Shown: positions 37,275 to 46,938 of the stretch, one piece after another | How the letters are laid out: each line of letters starts with the position of its first letter | Position numbering within the stretch: the first letter of the stretch is position 1 | From: Nitrospirota bacterium | GTDB lineage: Bacteria; Nitrospirota; Nitrospiria; Nitrospirales; Nitrospiraceae | Reading direction: 5' to 3' | Length of the DNA stretch: 64,000 bases | Assembly: GCA_030645475.1 (NCBI GenBank) | Contig: JAUSMA010000014.1 | Location: forward strand, 186,001-250,000 | Position numbers and translations under genes: made by a program | The notes under the pieces: generated by a model | Databases searched by the model: none | What the model was told of the DNA's origin: nothing | Seen by the model: the letters and a program-made list of their open reading frames with translations, nothing else

Positions 37275-38189
37275 TTATGCATAGGCATGGAGGCCTGAGA
37301 GCAAGAAGTTCACACCCCAAAAACAAAAGACGACCATCAAGAAGCCGAAGATCGCATAGACAGCGGCACGGTGCCCCTCCCACCCGCGCGTCATCCTGGC
37401 ATGGATGTAGGCTCCGTAGATCAGCCAGACGATCAGAGACCAGGTCTCTTTCGGATCCCAACTCCAATAACCGCCCCATGCATAGTTGGCCCACATCGCC
37501 CCAAGGATAATGCCGAAGGCCAGCAAGGGAAAACCGACCGTAATGGCTTTATAACCTAACTCATCGATGGTCTCGAGATCCGGAAAGGCGGCGTAGAAGC
37601 GGGAGGTGCTCCCCCGTCGTTCCGCCCGCTCCTTAAAGAGGTACATCACGCCCAGGCCCCCGGCCATCGCAAATGCCGCATAGCTGGTCAGCGTGATCGA
37701 CACATGGATATAAATCCAATAGCTATTCAACGCCGGCACGAGCGGTTCGGCCGTCTGATATCGATAGGGCAACAGCGACGCCGCACCCATCGCAATGAAC
37801 CCGATGCCCACCACAAAGGCGCCGATGGCTTTGATCTTGTAGCGCAACTCCAACAGCACATAGCCCAGAATGATCGCCCAGGACACATAGGCCATCGCCT
37901 CGAACTGATTGGACCAGGGGGCAAAGGTTCCTGACGTCTGCATCCGCTCGAAGGCTCGCGTGAACAGGGCACCGGTATTCACAATCCACCCGAACACCGT
38001 AATCAAGGTGGCGATCTGACCCAACTGCGTAGCCCAGGCTCCGTCGCGTTCATCGAAGTTATCCGTTGAGTGACCGGCAGGAGCCAAGGCCATCGCCGGA
38101 CGGCGCGCAAAGAGATAGGCAATATAGAGGGTCAGCGCGGCAAGATAGAGCCAAAACGTCATGTCGAACAGAAACAGGGATCGGACCAT
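37275..38189 (-). CDS. ccsA: cytochrome c haem lyase subunit CcsA/ResC
   Basis: 304 residues from the ATG at 38189 (GGAGG 5 bases ahead). About eight membrane helices with the tryptophan-rich haem-handling WWD motif (WGGYWSWDPKETWSLIVWL) near 220-240 and flanking histidines. With ResB it exports haem and attaches it to CXXCH motifs (System II). The many cytochromes c of the first 9 kb are likely clients. Confidence 0.94.
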   Translation of the reverse strand: MVRSLFLFDMTFWLYLAALTLYIAYLFARRPAMALAPAGHSTDNFDERDGAWATQLGQIATLITVFGWIVNTGALFTRAFERMQTSGTFAPWSNQFEAMAYVSWAIILGYVLLELRYKIKAIGAFVVGIGFIAMGAASLLPYRYQTAEPLVPALNSYWIYIHVSITLTSYAAFAMAGGLGVMYLFKERAERRGSTSRFYAAFPDLETIDELGYKAITVGFPLLAFGIILGAMWANYAWGGYWSWDPKETWSLIVWLIYGAYIHARMTRGWEGHRAAVYAIFGFLMVVFCFWGVNFLLSGLHAYA

Positions 38190-38288
38190 CGTGTCCTCCG
38201 CGATCGATTCAGGCCAACGTACCAATTGTCATCATACTCAATACAGCGGCAGTTTGACTACTCAACCAGAGCCTCATCGCGTCACGGC

Positions 38289-39731
38289 TTACACTGGAGA
38301 GGCCGAGAAGGTGCGGAGCTTCTCCGTCAGCTTTCGAAACTCCCGCTGAAAGTCGATCTGGCTCTTGTGCGTCGTGCCGCCGACATAGACCGTCACCCCC
38401 TCCGGAGCCGGAACGATCTTCATCCAGATCCGGCGGTGGAAGATAAAGGACGAGAGGGTAATCCCCACCACGATCATGGTCGAGCCGGTCCAGACGATAT
38501 TGATTCCGGGATTCTTGGCGATCTGAAGACCGGTAAATTTCTTCGGCTTGTACGCCACCAATTCGAACTGGTATTTCGACTCTTTAATATCGAAGAGGTC
38601 CGGGAACTGATAGAACACCCAGGGCGTCGACTGGACCGAGCTCCGCTCATTCACCGCCAATCTAATCGCGGGATTCGCATGTTCCACGGTCTTGGAAAAT
38701 ACCTTCTTCTCCGTCGAATTGAAGGCAAAGTCCGCCACGAAATCGGTGATCGATAGCTTCAGATCGAGATCCGCAACCGCCTGCTCCTTGTGCCACTCCA
38801 GATCGACGGTCTTGAGGACCTTGTCCGTCGCTTTATCCTTAATGTTGACCCGCGCCACCTCGACCTGATCCCAGGAATCCCCGTAACTGGATTGATAGAA
38901 CCAAATGCCTTTGTAGACGAGGGGATCGTTGACCGAGATGGTCTTGGTAACAGCCGACTTGCCCCCGTCAATAACAGTCAGAGTACTGTTGTAAGACTTC
39001 ACGGACCCGTTCTCGTGATAGTCGATCCAGAATTTATCGACCTTGATGTCGAAGTTGCCCCGCGGGATATGGTAGGTCTGCCCTTCGAGACAGACCCCGA
39101 ACTCCTGGAAACCGTAATAGGTGCCGATCAGACCACCGACGATAATCACGGTCGCACTCAAATGCGCCATATGCGCGCCGACGCGTCCCAGGACCCCTTT
39201 CGTCGCATAGATCGTCACCTCACCCGGGTCATTTTTCGCCAGGACCTTGTAGCCCTTTTCGATAAAATGCTGGGCCAACTGCTGGGACACGACTTCCTTG
39301 CTGCTTGCGATCGAGACCTCAGCCTGCTGCTTCATCCCCTTCACAAAGTCCAGCGATACGCTGACCCGGTCTTGTTTCATCGACCGCCAAACACCGGGGA
39401 ATCGCTTATAGAAACAGGTAAGCGAGTTGACGCAGAGGAGCCCGAGGAGACTGGTAAACCACCAGGTGTGATAGACGTCGATGAACCCCAGCCGGAGAAA
39501 CCACCGATAGGTATTCTCTCCGTACTCTTGAATATAGGATTCCGGCCGTTCGTTCTGTTGGATCACCGTCCCGATCGTGGCAGTGATGGCGATGAACAGA
39601 AACAGGAACATCGCCAGCTTGATCGAGGCGAAGAACTCGACGAGTTCGCGGGAGAACTCCTCCCATCCCAGCCTTGGAGCGGGGGATCGGGGGCTCTGTC
39701 GTTCGGGAATCGCGTCCGACTGACCATTCAT
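38289..39731 (-). CDS. resB: cytochrome c haem lyase subunit ResB/Ccs1
   Basis: 480 residues from the ATG at 39731; a GTG at 39764 is an alternative, and neither has a strong ribosome site. Three N-terminal membrane helices, a large periplasmic domain (about 200-420) and a final helix (about 425-450) match ResB. It pairs with CcsA encoded 100 bases downstream. The order resB-ccsA-tlpA-tlpA-ccdA gives a full System II set. Confidence 0.93.
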   Translation of the reverse strand: MNGQSDAIPERQSPRSPAPRLGWEEFSRELVEFFASIKLAMFLFLFIAITATIGTVIQQNERPESYIQEYGENTYRWFLRLGFIDVYHTWWFTSLLGLLCVNSLTCFYKRFPGVWRSMKQDRVSVSLDFVKGMKQQAEVSIASSKEVVSQQLAQHFIEKGYKVLAKNDPGEVTIYATKGVLGRVGAHMAHLSATVIIVGGLIGTYYGFQEFGVCLEGQTYHIPRGNFDIKVDKFWIDYHENGSVKSYNSTLTVIDGGKSAVTKTISVNDPLVYKGIWFYQSSYGDSWDQVEVARVNIKDKATDKVLKTVDLEWHKEQAVADLDLKLSITDFVADFAFNSTEKKVFSKTVEHANPAIRLAVNERSSVQSTPWVFYQFPDLFDIKESKYQFELVAYKPKKFTGLQIAKNPGINIVWTGSTMIVVGITLSSFIFHRRIWMKIVPAPEGVTVYVGGTTHKSQIDFQREFRKLTEKLRTFSASPV

Positions 39732-39950
39732 CGTATTGACAATCCCTTTCTCATCACGAGGCACAGCCTGTCACCGCTCGTTGGATACGCGGCCTTACAC
39801 AGAAGAACGATCGTGGCCCGGGGAGAGAAGGCCAATCCCAGACGCGCCCTTATGGCGTCGCAGAGAAAAGAGGCGAGAGTTGCAAAGCGCGGTGATCTTA
39901 CAAGTGCCCGAAAAGGGGTGTCAAGCAAGCCTGTGCGATGCCGCGCTAGA

Positions 39951-39965
39951 CATATCCAGGATATG
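39951..39965. promoter_or_regulatory. perfect palindrome upstream of metK, possible operator
   Basis: CATATCC, one base, GGATATG: a 7+1+7 perfect inverted repeat ending 7 bases before the candidate -35 box of metK. Position fits an activator or repressor site; no regulator gene is nearby. Confidence 0.4.
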
Positions 39966-39972
39966 AAAGAAA

Positions 39973-40002
39973 TAGACAAAGGAGGCGCGCTCATACTAGT
40001 AT
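39973..40002 (+). promoter_or_regulatory. candidate promoter of metK
   Basis: TAGACA and TAGTAT separated by 18 bases, about 47 bases ahead of the metK start. Moderate match to the sigma70 consensus. Confidence 0.4.
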
Positions 40003-40048
40003 TCCATGGTAATACGTGGGTTATCGCCAACCGACCATTGAGGAGCCA

Positions 40049-41197
40049 ATGAGAACTAACTACCTGTTCACATCAGAGTCTGTGACAGAAGGACATCCCG
40101 ACAAGATCGCCGACCAGATCTCCGACGGAATCCTGGATGCGATCATCGCAAAAGATAAGTTTGCCCGGGTCGCCTGCGAAACAATGCTCACAACCGGCAT
40201 TGCCTTCGTGGCGGGTGAAATTTCCACCAAAGCCTATGTCGAGATTCCCGATATCATTCGCGAGGTCATTAAAGACGTCGGCTACTGCGACGCCGCCTGG
40301 GGCTTCGACTACCATACCTGTTCCGTCCTCACTGCCATTCACCAACAGTCCGGCGACATTTCCATGGGCGTGGATTCCGGTGGCGCCGGCGACCAGGGAC
40401 TGATGTTTGGCTTTGCCAGCGACGAGACCTCCGAACTCATGCCTATGCCGATCGTCCTCGCCCATCGGCTCACCAAGCGGCTAGCCGAAGTCCGGAAGAA
40501 AAACATCCTCCCTTGGGTCCGTCCCGATGGAAAATCCCAGGTCACCGTGGAGTACAAGAACGGGAAACCGGTCCGGATCGACACCATCGTCGTGTCGACC
40601 CAACATAGCCCCGACGTGACCAACAAGCAGATCGAACGCGACATCATGGAGAAAGTCATCCGCCCCATGATGCCGAAAGGGCTCTACGATCCAACGAGCG
40701 TGAAACACCACATCAATCCTACCGGCCGCTTCGTGGTCGGCGGTCCGATGGGCGACACAGGGCTGACGGGCCGCAAGATCATCGTCGACACCTACGGCGG
40801 TCACGGCAGCCATGGCGGCGGCTGCTTCTCCGGCAAGGATCCCACGAAAGTGGACCGGTCGGCCTCGTATATGGCCCGCTACATCGCGAAAAACATCGTC
40901 GCCGCCGGGCTAGCTAGAAAATGCGAAGTACAGCTCGCTTATGCAATCGGCGTCGCCGATCCAGTCTCAGTGCTGGTCGACACGATGGACACGGAAAGGG
41001 TGGCGGTCGAGAATCTGGACAAGCTTGTGCGGAAGCACTTCCCCTTGACCCCACTTGGCATCATCAACCATCTCAAGCTCCGCCGGCCGATCTTCCGAAA
41101 GACCGCCGCCTATGGGCACTTCGGCCGGAACGAGCCGGAATTCACCTGGGAAAAGACCGACAAGGCCAAAATCTTGCGCAAAGACGCAGGTCTATAG
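40049..41197 (+). CDS. metK: S-adenosylmethionine synthase (MetK)
   Basis: 382 residues from the ATG at 40049 (GAGGAG 5 bases ahead). Contains [16 protein letters not shown], the ATP loop [11 protein letters not shown], and the P-loop-like region [22 protein letters not shown]. It makes SAM from methionine and ATP. It is followed by a strong terminator and then ahcY, so synthesis and recycling of SAM are neighbours. SAM is used here by the radical SAM proteins HpnH and 55686-57320. Confidence 0.97.
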   Translation: MRTNYLFTSESVTEGHPDKIADQISDGILDAIIAKDKFARVACETMLTTGIAFVAGEISTKAYVEIPDIIREVIKDVGYCDAAWGFDYHTCSVLTAIHQQSGDISMGVDSGGAGDQGLMFGFASDETSELMPMPIVLAHRLTKRLAEVRKKNILPWVRPDGKSQVTVEYKNGKPVRIDTIVVSTQHSPDVTNKQIERDIMEKVIRPMMPKGLYDPTSVKHHINPTGRFVVGGPMGDTGLTGRKIIVDTYGGHGSHGGGCFSGKDPTKVDRSASYMARYIAKNIVAAGLARKCEVQLAYAIGVADPVSVLVDTMDTERVAVENLDKLVRKHFPLTPLGIINHLKLRRPIFRKTAAYGHFGRNEPEFTWEKTDKAKILRKDAGL

Positions 41198-41218
41198 TTT
41201 AGACCGGACCGATGACAG

Positions 41219-41253
41219 GGGGGGCCGGATTGAAAAATCCGGCCCCCCTTTTT
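41219..41253 (+). terminator. strong rho-independent terminator after metK
   Basis: A 13-bp GC-rich stem (GGGGGGCCGGATT arm) with a GAAA tetraloop, followed by TTTTT. It lies between metK and ahcY, so ahcY needs read-through or its own promoter. Confidence 0.9.
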
Positions 41254-41257
41254 CTGA

Positions 41258-42552
<1,295 letters not shown>

Positions 42553-42553
<1 letters not shown>

Positions 42554-42639
42554 CAGGAATGCTGAAAATGACCCCCAGCGTCGTTCTCAGTCGCCGGACT
42601 CCCTGCGGCCTTGCAGGGATGCCATTTTGAGCATCCTGC
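42553..42639. repeat. palindromic repeat element, copy 2 (87 bp, shortened centre)
   Basis: Ends are GCAGGAATGCTGAAAATG and, inverted, CATTTTGAGCATCCTGC. It has the GCGTCGTTCTC and GCGGCCTTGC blocks of the other copies but lacks the GTACC centre. Its first base is the last base of the ahcY stop codon. Confidence 0.8.
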
Positions 42640-42711
42640 ATTCGGATTGGGTTCGGTAAATGCGCACAGTTAAGAGCATCTACTTCGCACCTACGGAGAG
42701 AAAGTAAACGG

Positions 42712-42743
42712 AAAGGCCACCGGAAACGGTGGCCTTTTTGTTT
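42712..42743 (+). terminator. rho-independent terminator downstream of ahcY
   Basis: Stem AAAGGCCACCG/CGGTGGCCTTT with a GAAA tetraloop and a T-rich tail (TTTTTGTTT). Confidence 0.88.
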
Positions 42744-42791
42744 GTGCTCACGGTATAGCGGTGGCTGACACCTTCCCCCGCTTACAGCCAG

Positions 42792-42820
42792 TTGCACCAC
42801 GGAATAGAGTAGCGTTTAAT
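42792..42820 (+). promoter_or_regulatory. sigma70-type promoter of the 42886-44388 cassette
   Basis: TTGCAC and TTTAAT separated by exactly 17 bases; transcript would begin near 42827, about 60 bases before the first gene. Confidence 0.55.
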
Positions 42821-42885
42821 AGCGCGGCAGAGGCGGAGGAAGCAGGGTATCGAGTAGCGGAGAACGTCCGTGAGGAAAGCCGTAT

Positions 42886-43575
42886 ATGGGCGTCTATGAT
42901 GTAGTGCAAATCGTTCTAGTGGTACTCACGCTCACTCTCCCAATTACCATTTGGGGAATAAAACTTTATGCCAAGACATGGATACCTGAACTGGTCAAAG
43001 CCGAGGTCAAGCGTCAATACAGCCTAACAGAAGAATCGGCAAGCGATAGACTTTCAGCATGTAAATCTCTAATTCGTCTCATTGGTGACACCCAAAAATC
43101 CGCAGGAGAAAGCAGGATGGCCGCGAAGGTTGTGCTTATATGCGCCAAGGGAGATGAAGAGCTGTTTGCTCACTTACTCGACACAATGCTTAAGAAACAG
43201 AAACCGCGAACGGTCTTAGCGGGGGCCATGTCTCCTCTTTTTGATCAAGTTATTATGGCCACCAAGAGATTCTTTGGAGACTGCGGATATCAGTTAGAGA
43301 TTCAATCTAAGCCGCTTCATACATGGTTACCTGACAACATTGAAACGCTTCTTCATGATCTCGTAAGAATGTATTCAGAGAAAGGGATTCAAGAGCGGTT
43401 TGAAGAGCTTGTCCGTGCCGTTAGAGAGGGAAGAGTTAATGCTCTTGCTGCGATCAAGGAATTCCAGGCCTTGGGAGATAGCTGGGAAGCCAGGCTAGAC
43501 GAACTGGAAAACAAGATAAAGGTAGAACTGAAACGACTACTTGGAGTCGAGACCCCGCGCATACCAGTGGTGTGA
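42886..43575 (+). CDS. single-pass membrane protein of unknown function (cassette gene 1)
   Basis: 229 residues. An N-terminal membrane helix (about 5-27) anchors a mostly helical cytoplasmic or periplasmic domain. A heptad-like C-terminal helix is at about 185-220 (SWEARLDELENKIKVELKRL). No catalytic motif is recognised. Codon use and base composition are visibly more AT-rich than the neighbours, and it has its own promoter, which suggests acquisition by transfer. The next gene starts 12 bases later and is also a membrane protein, so the two likely act together. A GAGG ribosome site lies 10 bases ahead of the start. Confidence 0.75.
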   Translation: MGVYDVVQIVLVVLTLTLPITIWGIKLYAKTWIPELVKAEVKRQYSLTEESASDRLSACKSLIRLIGDTQKSAGESRMAAKVVLICAKGDEELFAHLLDTMLKKQKPRTVLAGAMSPLFDQVIMATKRFFGDCGYQLEIQSKPLHTWLPDNIETLLHDLVRMYSEKGIQERFEELVRAVREGRVNALAAIKEFQALGDSWEARLDELENKIKVELKRLLGVETPRIPVV

Positions 43576-43587
43576 AGGCTCTCTTCT

Positions 43588-44388
43588 ATGCTGACTCGAC
43601 CAACTCCTCAAACCGTCGGTTTGACTGAAGAGCATCTGGAAACTCTCAGAACAGTCAAATCAAGACGAGACCATCTGCTGTATCTCATTGCCTCTCGCGG
43701 TACCGTGATCCTAAGTATCTGCTTCGTAGTGTGGGCGTTGCTACCGCTAAATACCGAAAATACTCTTGCTCGATTAGCACTAGTGGCCTTCTTTTCGTTA
43801 ATTGGGTGGGCTTTTGTCATGGGCATTCTTTACGCTGTGAGCGGTCTCTTTCTGCGCAAACCGAAACAATATGAGAAGGTGGAATCCTATGACAGAGCGG
43901 TCCTTGATTTTGAGAAGGATTGGCGAAAGCACTACTTGAAATATTTTTGGGATTCGGTTTCGTTTTTCTTATACCATGCGGAACCAGAGAACGATTTTCC
44001 TAAGGTGAGACTCGGCTTCTTGGATCATTGGTGTGTCTCTGGAGTTAGCTTCTTCTTTGTTCTAAAAGCCAAACGACACATTTTCTACACAGTTCCTGAG
44101 AATGCTACCTTGGACAAGAGAACAGCATGCAAAGCGGTGGACGCTCTAAAATTTTACTCTGCTGACGTGCTGTGCTTACTTTCGCCAAACGGATTCTCCG
44201 AAGAAGCAGTAGCCCATTTGGCAAAGAACTATCCCGATCAATTCTTGGTTCAGATAGGCAAGGAAGCTATTGAGACGATAAGTTGGTTAAAGACCATTGG
44301 GGCAAATGCCCCAGCGGTACCCCTGGATGTTTATGCGGCGGCTAGCGATCTCTCGCAGGTTCTACGAGATTGGCGGTCAAGGCTATAA
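43588..44388 (+). CDS. two-pass membrane protein with possible Mrr-like C-terminal region (cassette gene 2)
   Basis: 266 residues. Two membrane helices (about 34-52 and 63-88) precede a soluble domain. The stretch ADVLCLLSPNGFSEEAVAHL near 191-210 resembles the end of Mrr/NERD-like restriction folds, where a strand, a Gly-Phe turn and a helix follow the active site. A clear catalytic D-(x)n-ExK set was not found, so nuclease activity is doubtful. AT-rich composition matches cassette gene 1. Family not recognised; a membrane-linked stress or defence role is only a guess. Confidence 0.75.
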   Translation: MLTRPTPQTVGLTEEHLETLRTVKSRRDHLLYLIASRGTVILSICFVVWALLPLNTENTLARLALVAFFSLIGWAFVMGILYAVSGLFLRKPKQYEKVESYDRAVLDFEKDWRKHYLKYFWDSVSFFLYHAEPENDFPKVRLGFLDHWCVSGVSFFFVLKAKRHIFYTVPENATLDKRTACKAVDALKFYSADVLCLLSPNGFSEEAVAHLAKNYPDQFLVQIGKEAIETISWLKTIGANAPAVPLDVYAAASDLSQVLRDWRSRL

Positions 44389-44542
44389 CTAGCTAAGTCT
44401 GTGAATGAAAAACGGGGACATTCTGAATTTTCTGTTGTCGCAGGTGGTGGAGGCTGGCAGGAGCGGAGGTCACCGGAGGCGCGGGGACCGCGGATGGCGA
44501 CGGACGAGTCCGTTCGTGATTTCGACTCCACGCTTTGCTCCG

Positions 44543-44626
44543 AGCTATAGGCTATCTGCCATAAGCTCTTCTCAGAACCCCGTTTCGTTCCGAACCATAC
44601 GCCATCGGCTAGCAGCCATCTGCCGT
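44543..44626. repeat. degenerate heptamer array, 12 in-phase units
   Basis: Seven-base units such as AGCTATA, GGCTATC, TGCCATA, ACGCCAT, CGGCTAG and CAGCCAT keep phase for 84 bases. The middle units are most degraded. Inverted relation between GGCTAx and xAGCC units could let it fold. Confidence 0.65.
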
Positions 44627-44643
44627 CCCGTGCGGATACGCTA

Positions 44644-44672
44644 TTGACTGAATGGTCCTATTTGCTTATCGT
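44644..44672 (+). promoter_or_regulatory. sigma70-type promoter of 44729-45181
   Basis: TTGACT and TATCGT separated by 17 bases, transcript start near 44679, about 50 bases before the ATG at 44729. Confidence 0.55.
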
Positions 44673-44728
44673 TGCTCGGGCATCTCTCACGCCTATGCTC
44701 CACACGAGTTAATCTCGGAGATTGCACG

Positions 44729-45181
44729 ATGAGCGACCAGGGAAACCACATCGAGCAGGATTACCTGAATTACAAGGTGCTCCTCGATTTATGGTCGAAG
44801 GAAAATCCGATCAAGACGACCAAGCTGCAAATGCTGCTGGCGGTGAACGGTCTGTTGGCCTCTGCGGTCAACATCAGCGGCGGCGTGAGCGGGTCGAAGT
44901 GGTATGTCTACTTGGCTGCGGCGGTCTTCTGTCTGATCTGGATGTTCTCGATCGGGAGAACGGTCTTGTTCCAAGACATCTGGCAGCATAAGCTGCAAGA
45001 GCTCCAATCGCGATACCCCAACGACTCCCGATTTTCGATCCTCCAGACCACACCCTATCGGGAACGTGTCTCGCCTCTTTCAAGAACCTTTGGCGCAGTT
45101 CCGTCGAAGTGGTATCTGCTGTTCTCACCCTTTGTGTTCGCCATCGTATGGCTCGCGGTCCTGGTCTTTTCATTGCGTTAA
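44729..45181 (+). CDS. small membrane protein of unknown function
   Basis: 150 residues from the ATG at 44729 (GGAG 8 bases ahead); a TTG at 44672 overlaps the promoter and is rejected. Hydrophobic segments lie near 32-48, 54-74 and 125-146, with a polar stretch between. The N-terminal line (EQDYLNYKVLLDLWSKENPIKT) and topology loosely recall RipA-type small membrane proteins, but I would not assign that. GC content is nearer the genome average than in 42886-44388. Confidence 0.75.
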   Translation: MSDQGNHIEQDYLNYKVLLDLWSKENPIKTTKLQMLLAVNGLLASAVNISGGVSGSKWYVYLAAAVFCLIWMFSIGRTVLFQDIWQHKLQELQSRYPNDSRFSILQTTPYRERVSPLSRTFGAVPSKWYLLFSPFVFAIVWLAVLVFSLR

Positions 45182-45318
45182 GCAATCGTTCCAACGCTCC
45201 GTTTTGGTCCGAGCTATCCCCCATAGGGTTGTTGAATCCCACGCCAGGCCTCACCCAGTCGAACTCATAGAGTTTCTTGATACTCTCGTGATGAGGATTC
45301 GTCCTGTGGTGTGAACGT

Positions 45319-46107
45319 CTACGAGGAGGGGTCGGTCGCCCTGCTATCCGATTGAGATATCTCGCCAACCTGCCGGGCGACTGCATCCAGGAGCTGTTGC
45401 AGCTCAAACGGCTTGTTTAGTGTCTCGTGGGCACCCAACATCTTGGCTACAGCACAGTAATTCAAGTATTTGCTTCCGCCGGATATCACGATGATCCGGA
45501 TTTTCGGGAAGTTCCGATGCAGCTCCCCGATCATCTCCAGACCATCCATGTCTGACATCAGGATATCGGTGATCACCACATCAATGGGCTGTGCACAGAC
45601 CTGGCGCAGGCCCTCAGTCCCTGATAATGCCTCCCAGACCTGGTAGCCAGCCCCTTTGAGCGTCTTGCGAAGGAGTTGCAGGATCGGCACCTCATCATCG
45701 ACGACAAGGACAGAGGCCATTGGGCAGCCACTTGGACCAGCAGAGTCAGCCGATGGTGACAGCTGGCGAAGGGCCTGGTCCAAATCCGCCGGCATGAACG
45801 GCTTCTGAAGTACCACGCTGGCGCCCAACTCACGGGCTGCACGATACTGCTCGCCTGTTTCATCCCCTGTTAACCCGATGACAACCGCTTCAGGATCGGC
45901 GGCCCGCAGCTTCCGGAGCAGATCAATCCCAGCAGCTTCTGCAAAGTCGAGGCTCAGTATGGTGATGCCGGGATGCGTTGACTCGAACAGCATCCACCCC
46001 GTCTGTACCTCGGTTGCGAGGGTGATCGTATGCCCCAACAGGCGTAATGCGGCATCCAGCTGCTCAAGCAGTATCCCTTCTTCTGCAATCAGAAGAATCG
46101 TCGCCAT
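45319..46107 (-). CDS. response regulator with two receiver domains and no output domain
   Basis: 262 residues from the ATG at 46107 (AGAGG ahead). Receiver 1 (about 3-120) has a weak acidic pair (AEEG instead of DDE), an Asp in LSLDFAE and Lys in LQKPF. Receiver 2 (about 133-250) is canonical: VVDDE, Asp in ITDILMSDMDG, and LNKPF. There is no DNA-binding domain, so it probably relays phosphate or binds partner proteins. It lies just downstream of the NarL-type regulator and the multi-PAS kinase, its likely signalling partners. Confidence 0.9.
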   Translation of the reverse strand: MATILLIAEEGILLEQLDAALRLLGHTITLATEVQTGWMLFESTHPGITILSLDFAEAAGIDLLRKLRAADPEAVVIGLTGDETGEQYRAARELGASVVLQKPFMPADLDQALRQLSPSADSAGPSGCPMASVLVVDDEVPILQLLRKTLKGAGYQVWEALSGTEGLRQVCAQPIDVVITDILMSDMDGLEMIGELHRNFPKIRIIVISGGSKYLNYCAVAKMLGAHETLNKPFELQQLLDAVARQVGEISQSDSRATDPSS

Positions 46108-46278
46108 CAGCCTCTGGCGACTCTCTGATTGATTTCGCCACACATGGCTCTTGCTGCCACTACCATAGATCCAATCCCCGCTTCCGGGCACTATGGACCA
46201 AAAGCGAAGAACGGGGTATCGGCGGAAGGCGATGGGAGCGTAGGCTTTTCGGCGGTACTCAGCTACCGCCGAATGGAG

Positions 46279-46938
46279 CTAGTCGGAGTGTTGCTTGAGG
46301 AACATGGCGGCGGCTTGCGTGCGGCTGGTGACTTGCAGTTTATCAAAGATGTTGGAGAGATAACTTTTGATGGTCTTGTCGCTCAGACCGAGAGCGACGG
46401 CAATTTCCTTGTTGGTCTTACCGTCGGCCACCAAGGGCAAGATCCGTCGCTCTTGAGGAGACAACATTACATTTTGGCCATTGGCGTCCATCGTCGAAAG
46501 GGATCGCATACGAGCGAGGACAGACTCAGTCACGGCGGGATCGAGAATGGACTGCCCGCCGGCTATGGCGTGAATGGCCTGAACCAATGCCGCCCCTCCG
46601 ATCGTTTTCAAGAGATACCCTTTCGCACCGGCAAACGTGGTCGACAACACCGCATGCTCATCCGCAAACGACGTGAGAAAGACGACATCTGTGCCGGGAC
46701 ATGTCCCCAGAATCTCCCGGCAGGCTTCAATGCCACTGCCGTCAGGCAAGCGGAGGTCCAGCAGGACAATGTCGGGGCGAAGTCGGATCGCCTCGGTGAC
46801 GGCGGAGGCGACGGAATTGGCCTCACCCACAACCTGAACCGTCCCGGCTCTCCGGAACAACGTGTCCAGGCCCATACGGACCACCTCATGGTCGTCCACA
46901 AGGAGCAACCGAATCGGCTTAACTGCTTGCGCTAGCAT
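46279..46938 (-). CDS. NarL/LuxR-family response regulator
   Basis: 219 residues. The ATG at 46938 has GGAGG 6 bases ahead and overlaps the kinase stop by 20 bases. The receiver has DDHE near 15, Asp in VLLDLRLPDGSG and Lys in YLLKTIGG. The C-terminal LuxR helix-turn-helix is LSPQERRILPLVADGKTNKE with LSDKTIKSYLSNIF. Overlap with the HisKA_3-type kinase gene makes them a cognate pair. Confidence 0.93.
   Translation of the reverse strand: MLAQAVKPIRLLLVDDHEVVRMGLDTLFRRAGTVQVVGEANSVASAVTEAIRLRPDIVLLDLRLPDGSGIEACREILGTCPGTDVVFLTSFADEHAVLSTTFAGAKGYLLKTIGGAALVQAIHAIAGGQSILDPAVTESVLARMRSLSTMDANGQNVMLSPQERRILPLVADGKTNKEIAVALGLSDKTIKSYLSNIFDKLQVTSRTQAAAMFLKQHSD

Larger units (their letters stand above)
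39732..40048. other. 317-base divergent spacer between resB and metK
   Basis: Holds the metK promoter candidate (39973-40002) and a perfect palindrome (39951-39965). The predicted metK leader is only about 40 bases, too short for a known SAM or SAH riboswitch, and I see no such fold in the rest. Confidence 0.6.
42640..42885. other. spacer with terminator and promoter ahead of the AT-rich cassette
   Basis: Contains the terminator 42712-42743 and the promoter 42792-42820; no coding potential seen. Confidence 0.6.
44389..44728. other. 340-base spacer with heptamer array and promoter
   Basis: Holds a 12-unit degenerate heptamer array (44543-44626) and a promoter (44644-44672). No gene seen. Confidence 0.6.

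Noticed and set aside
37242-37494. N-terminal extension of the first TlpA-like gene
   Set aside because: It lies within the ccsA coding region in another frame and is Cys/Leu/Arg-rich without conservation.
39732-40048. SAM or SAH riboswitch ahead of metK or ahcY
   Set aside because: The predicted metK leader is about 40 bases, and the metK-ahcY spacer is taken up by a terminator and ribosome site. No known aptamer pattern was seen.
44543-44626. CRISPR array
   Set aside because: The repeats are 7 bases long, degenerate and without spacers, and no cas genes are present.
44729-45181. RipA-family assignment for the small membrane protein
   Set aside because: Only size and topology are similar; the conserved RipA sequence blocks could not be recognised.
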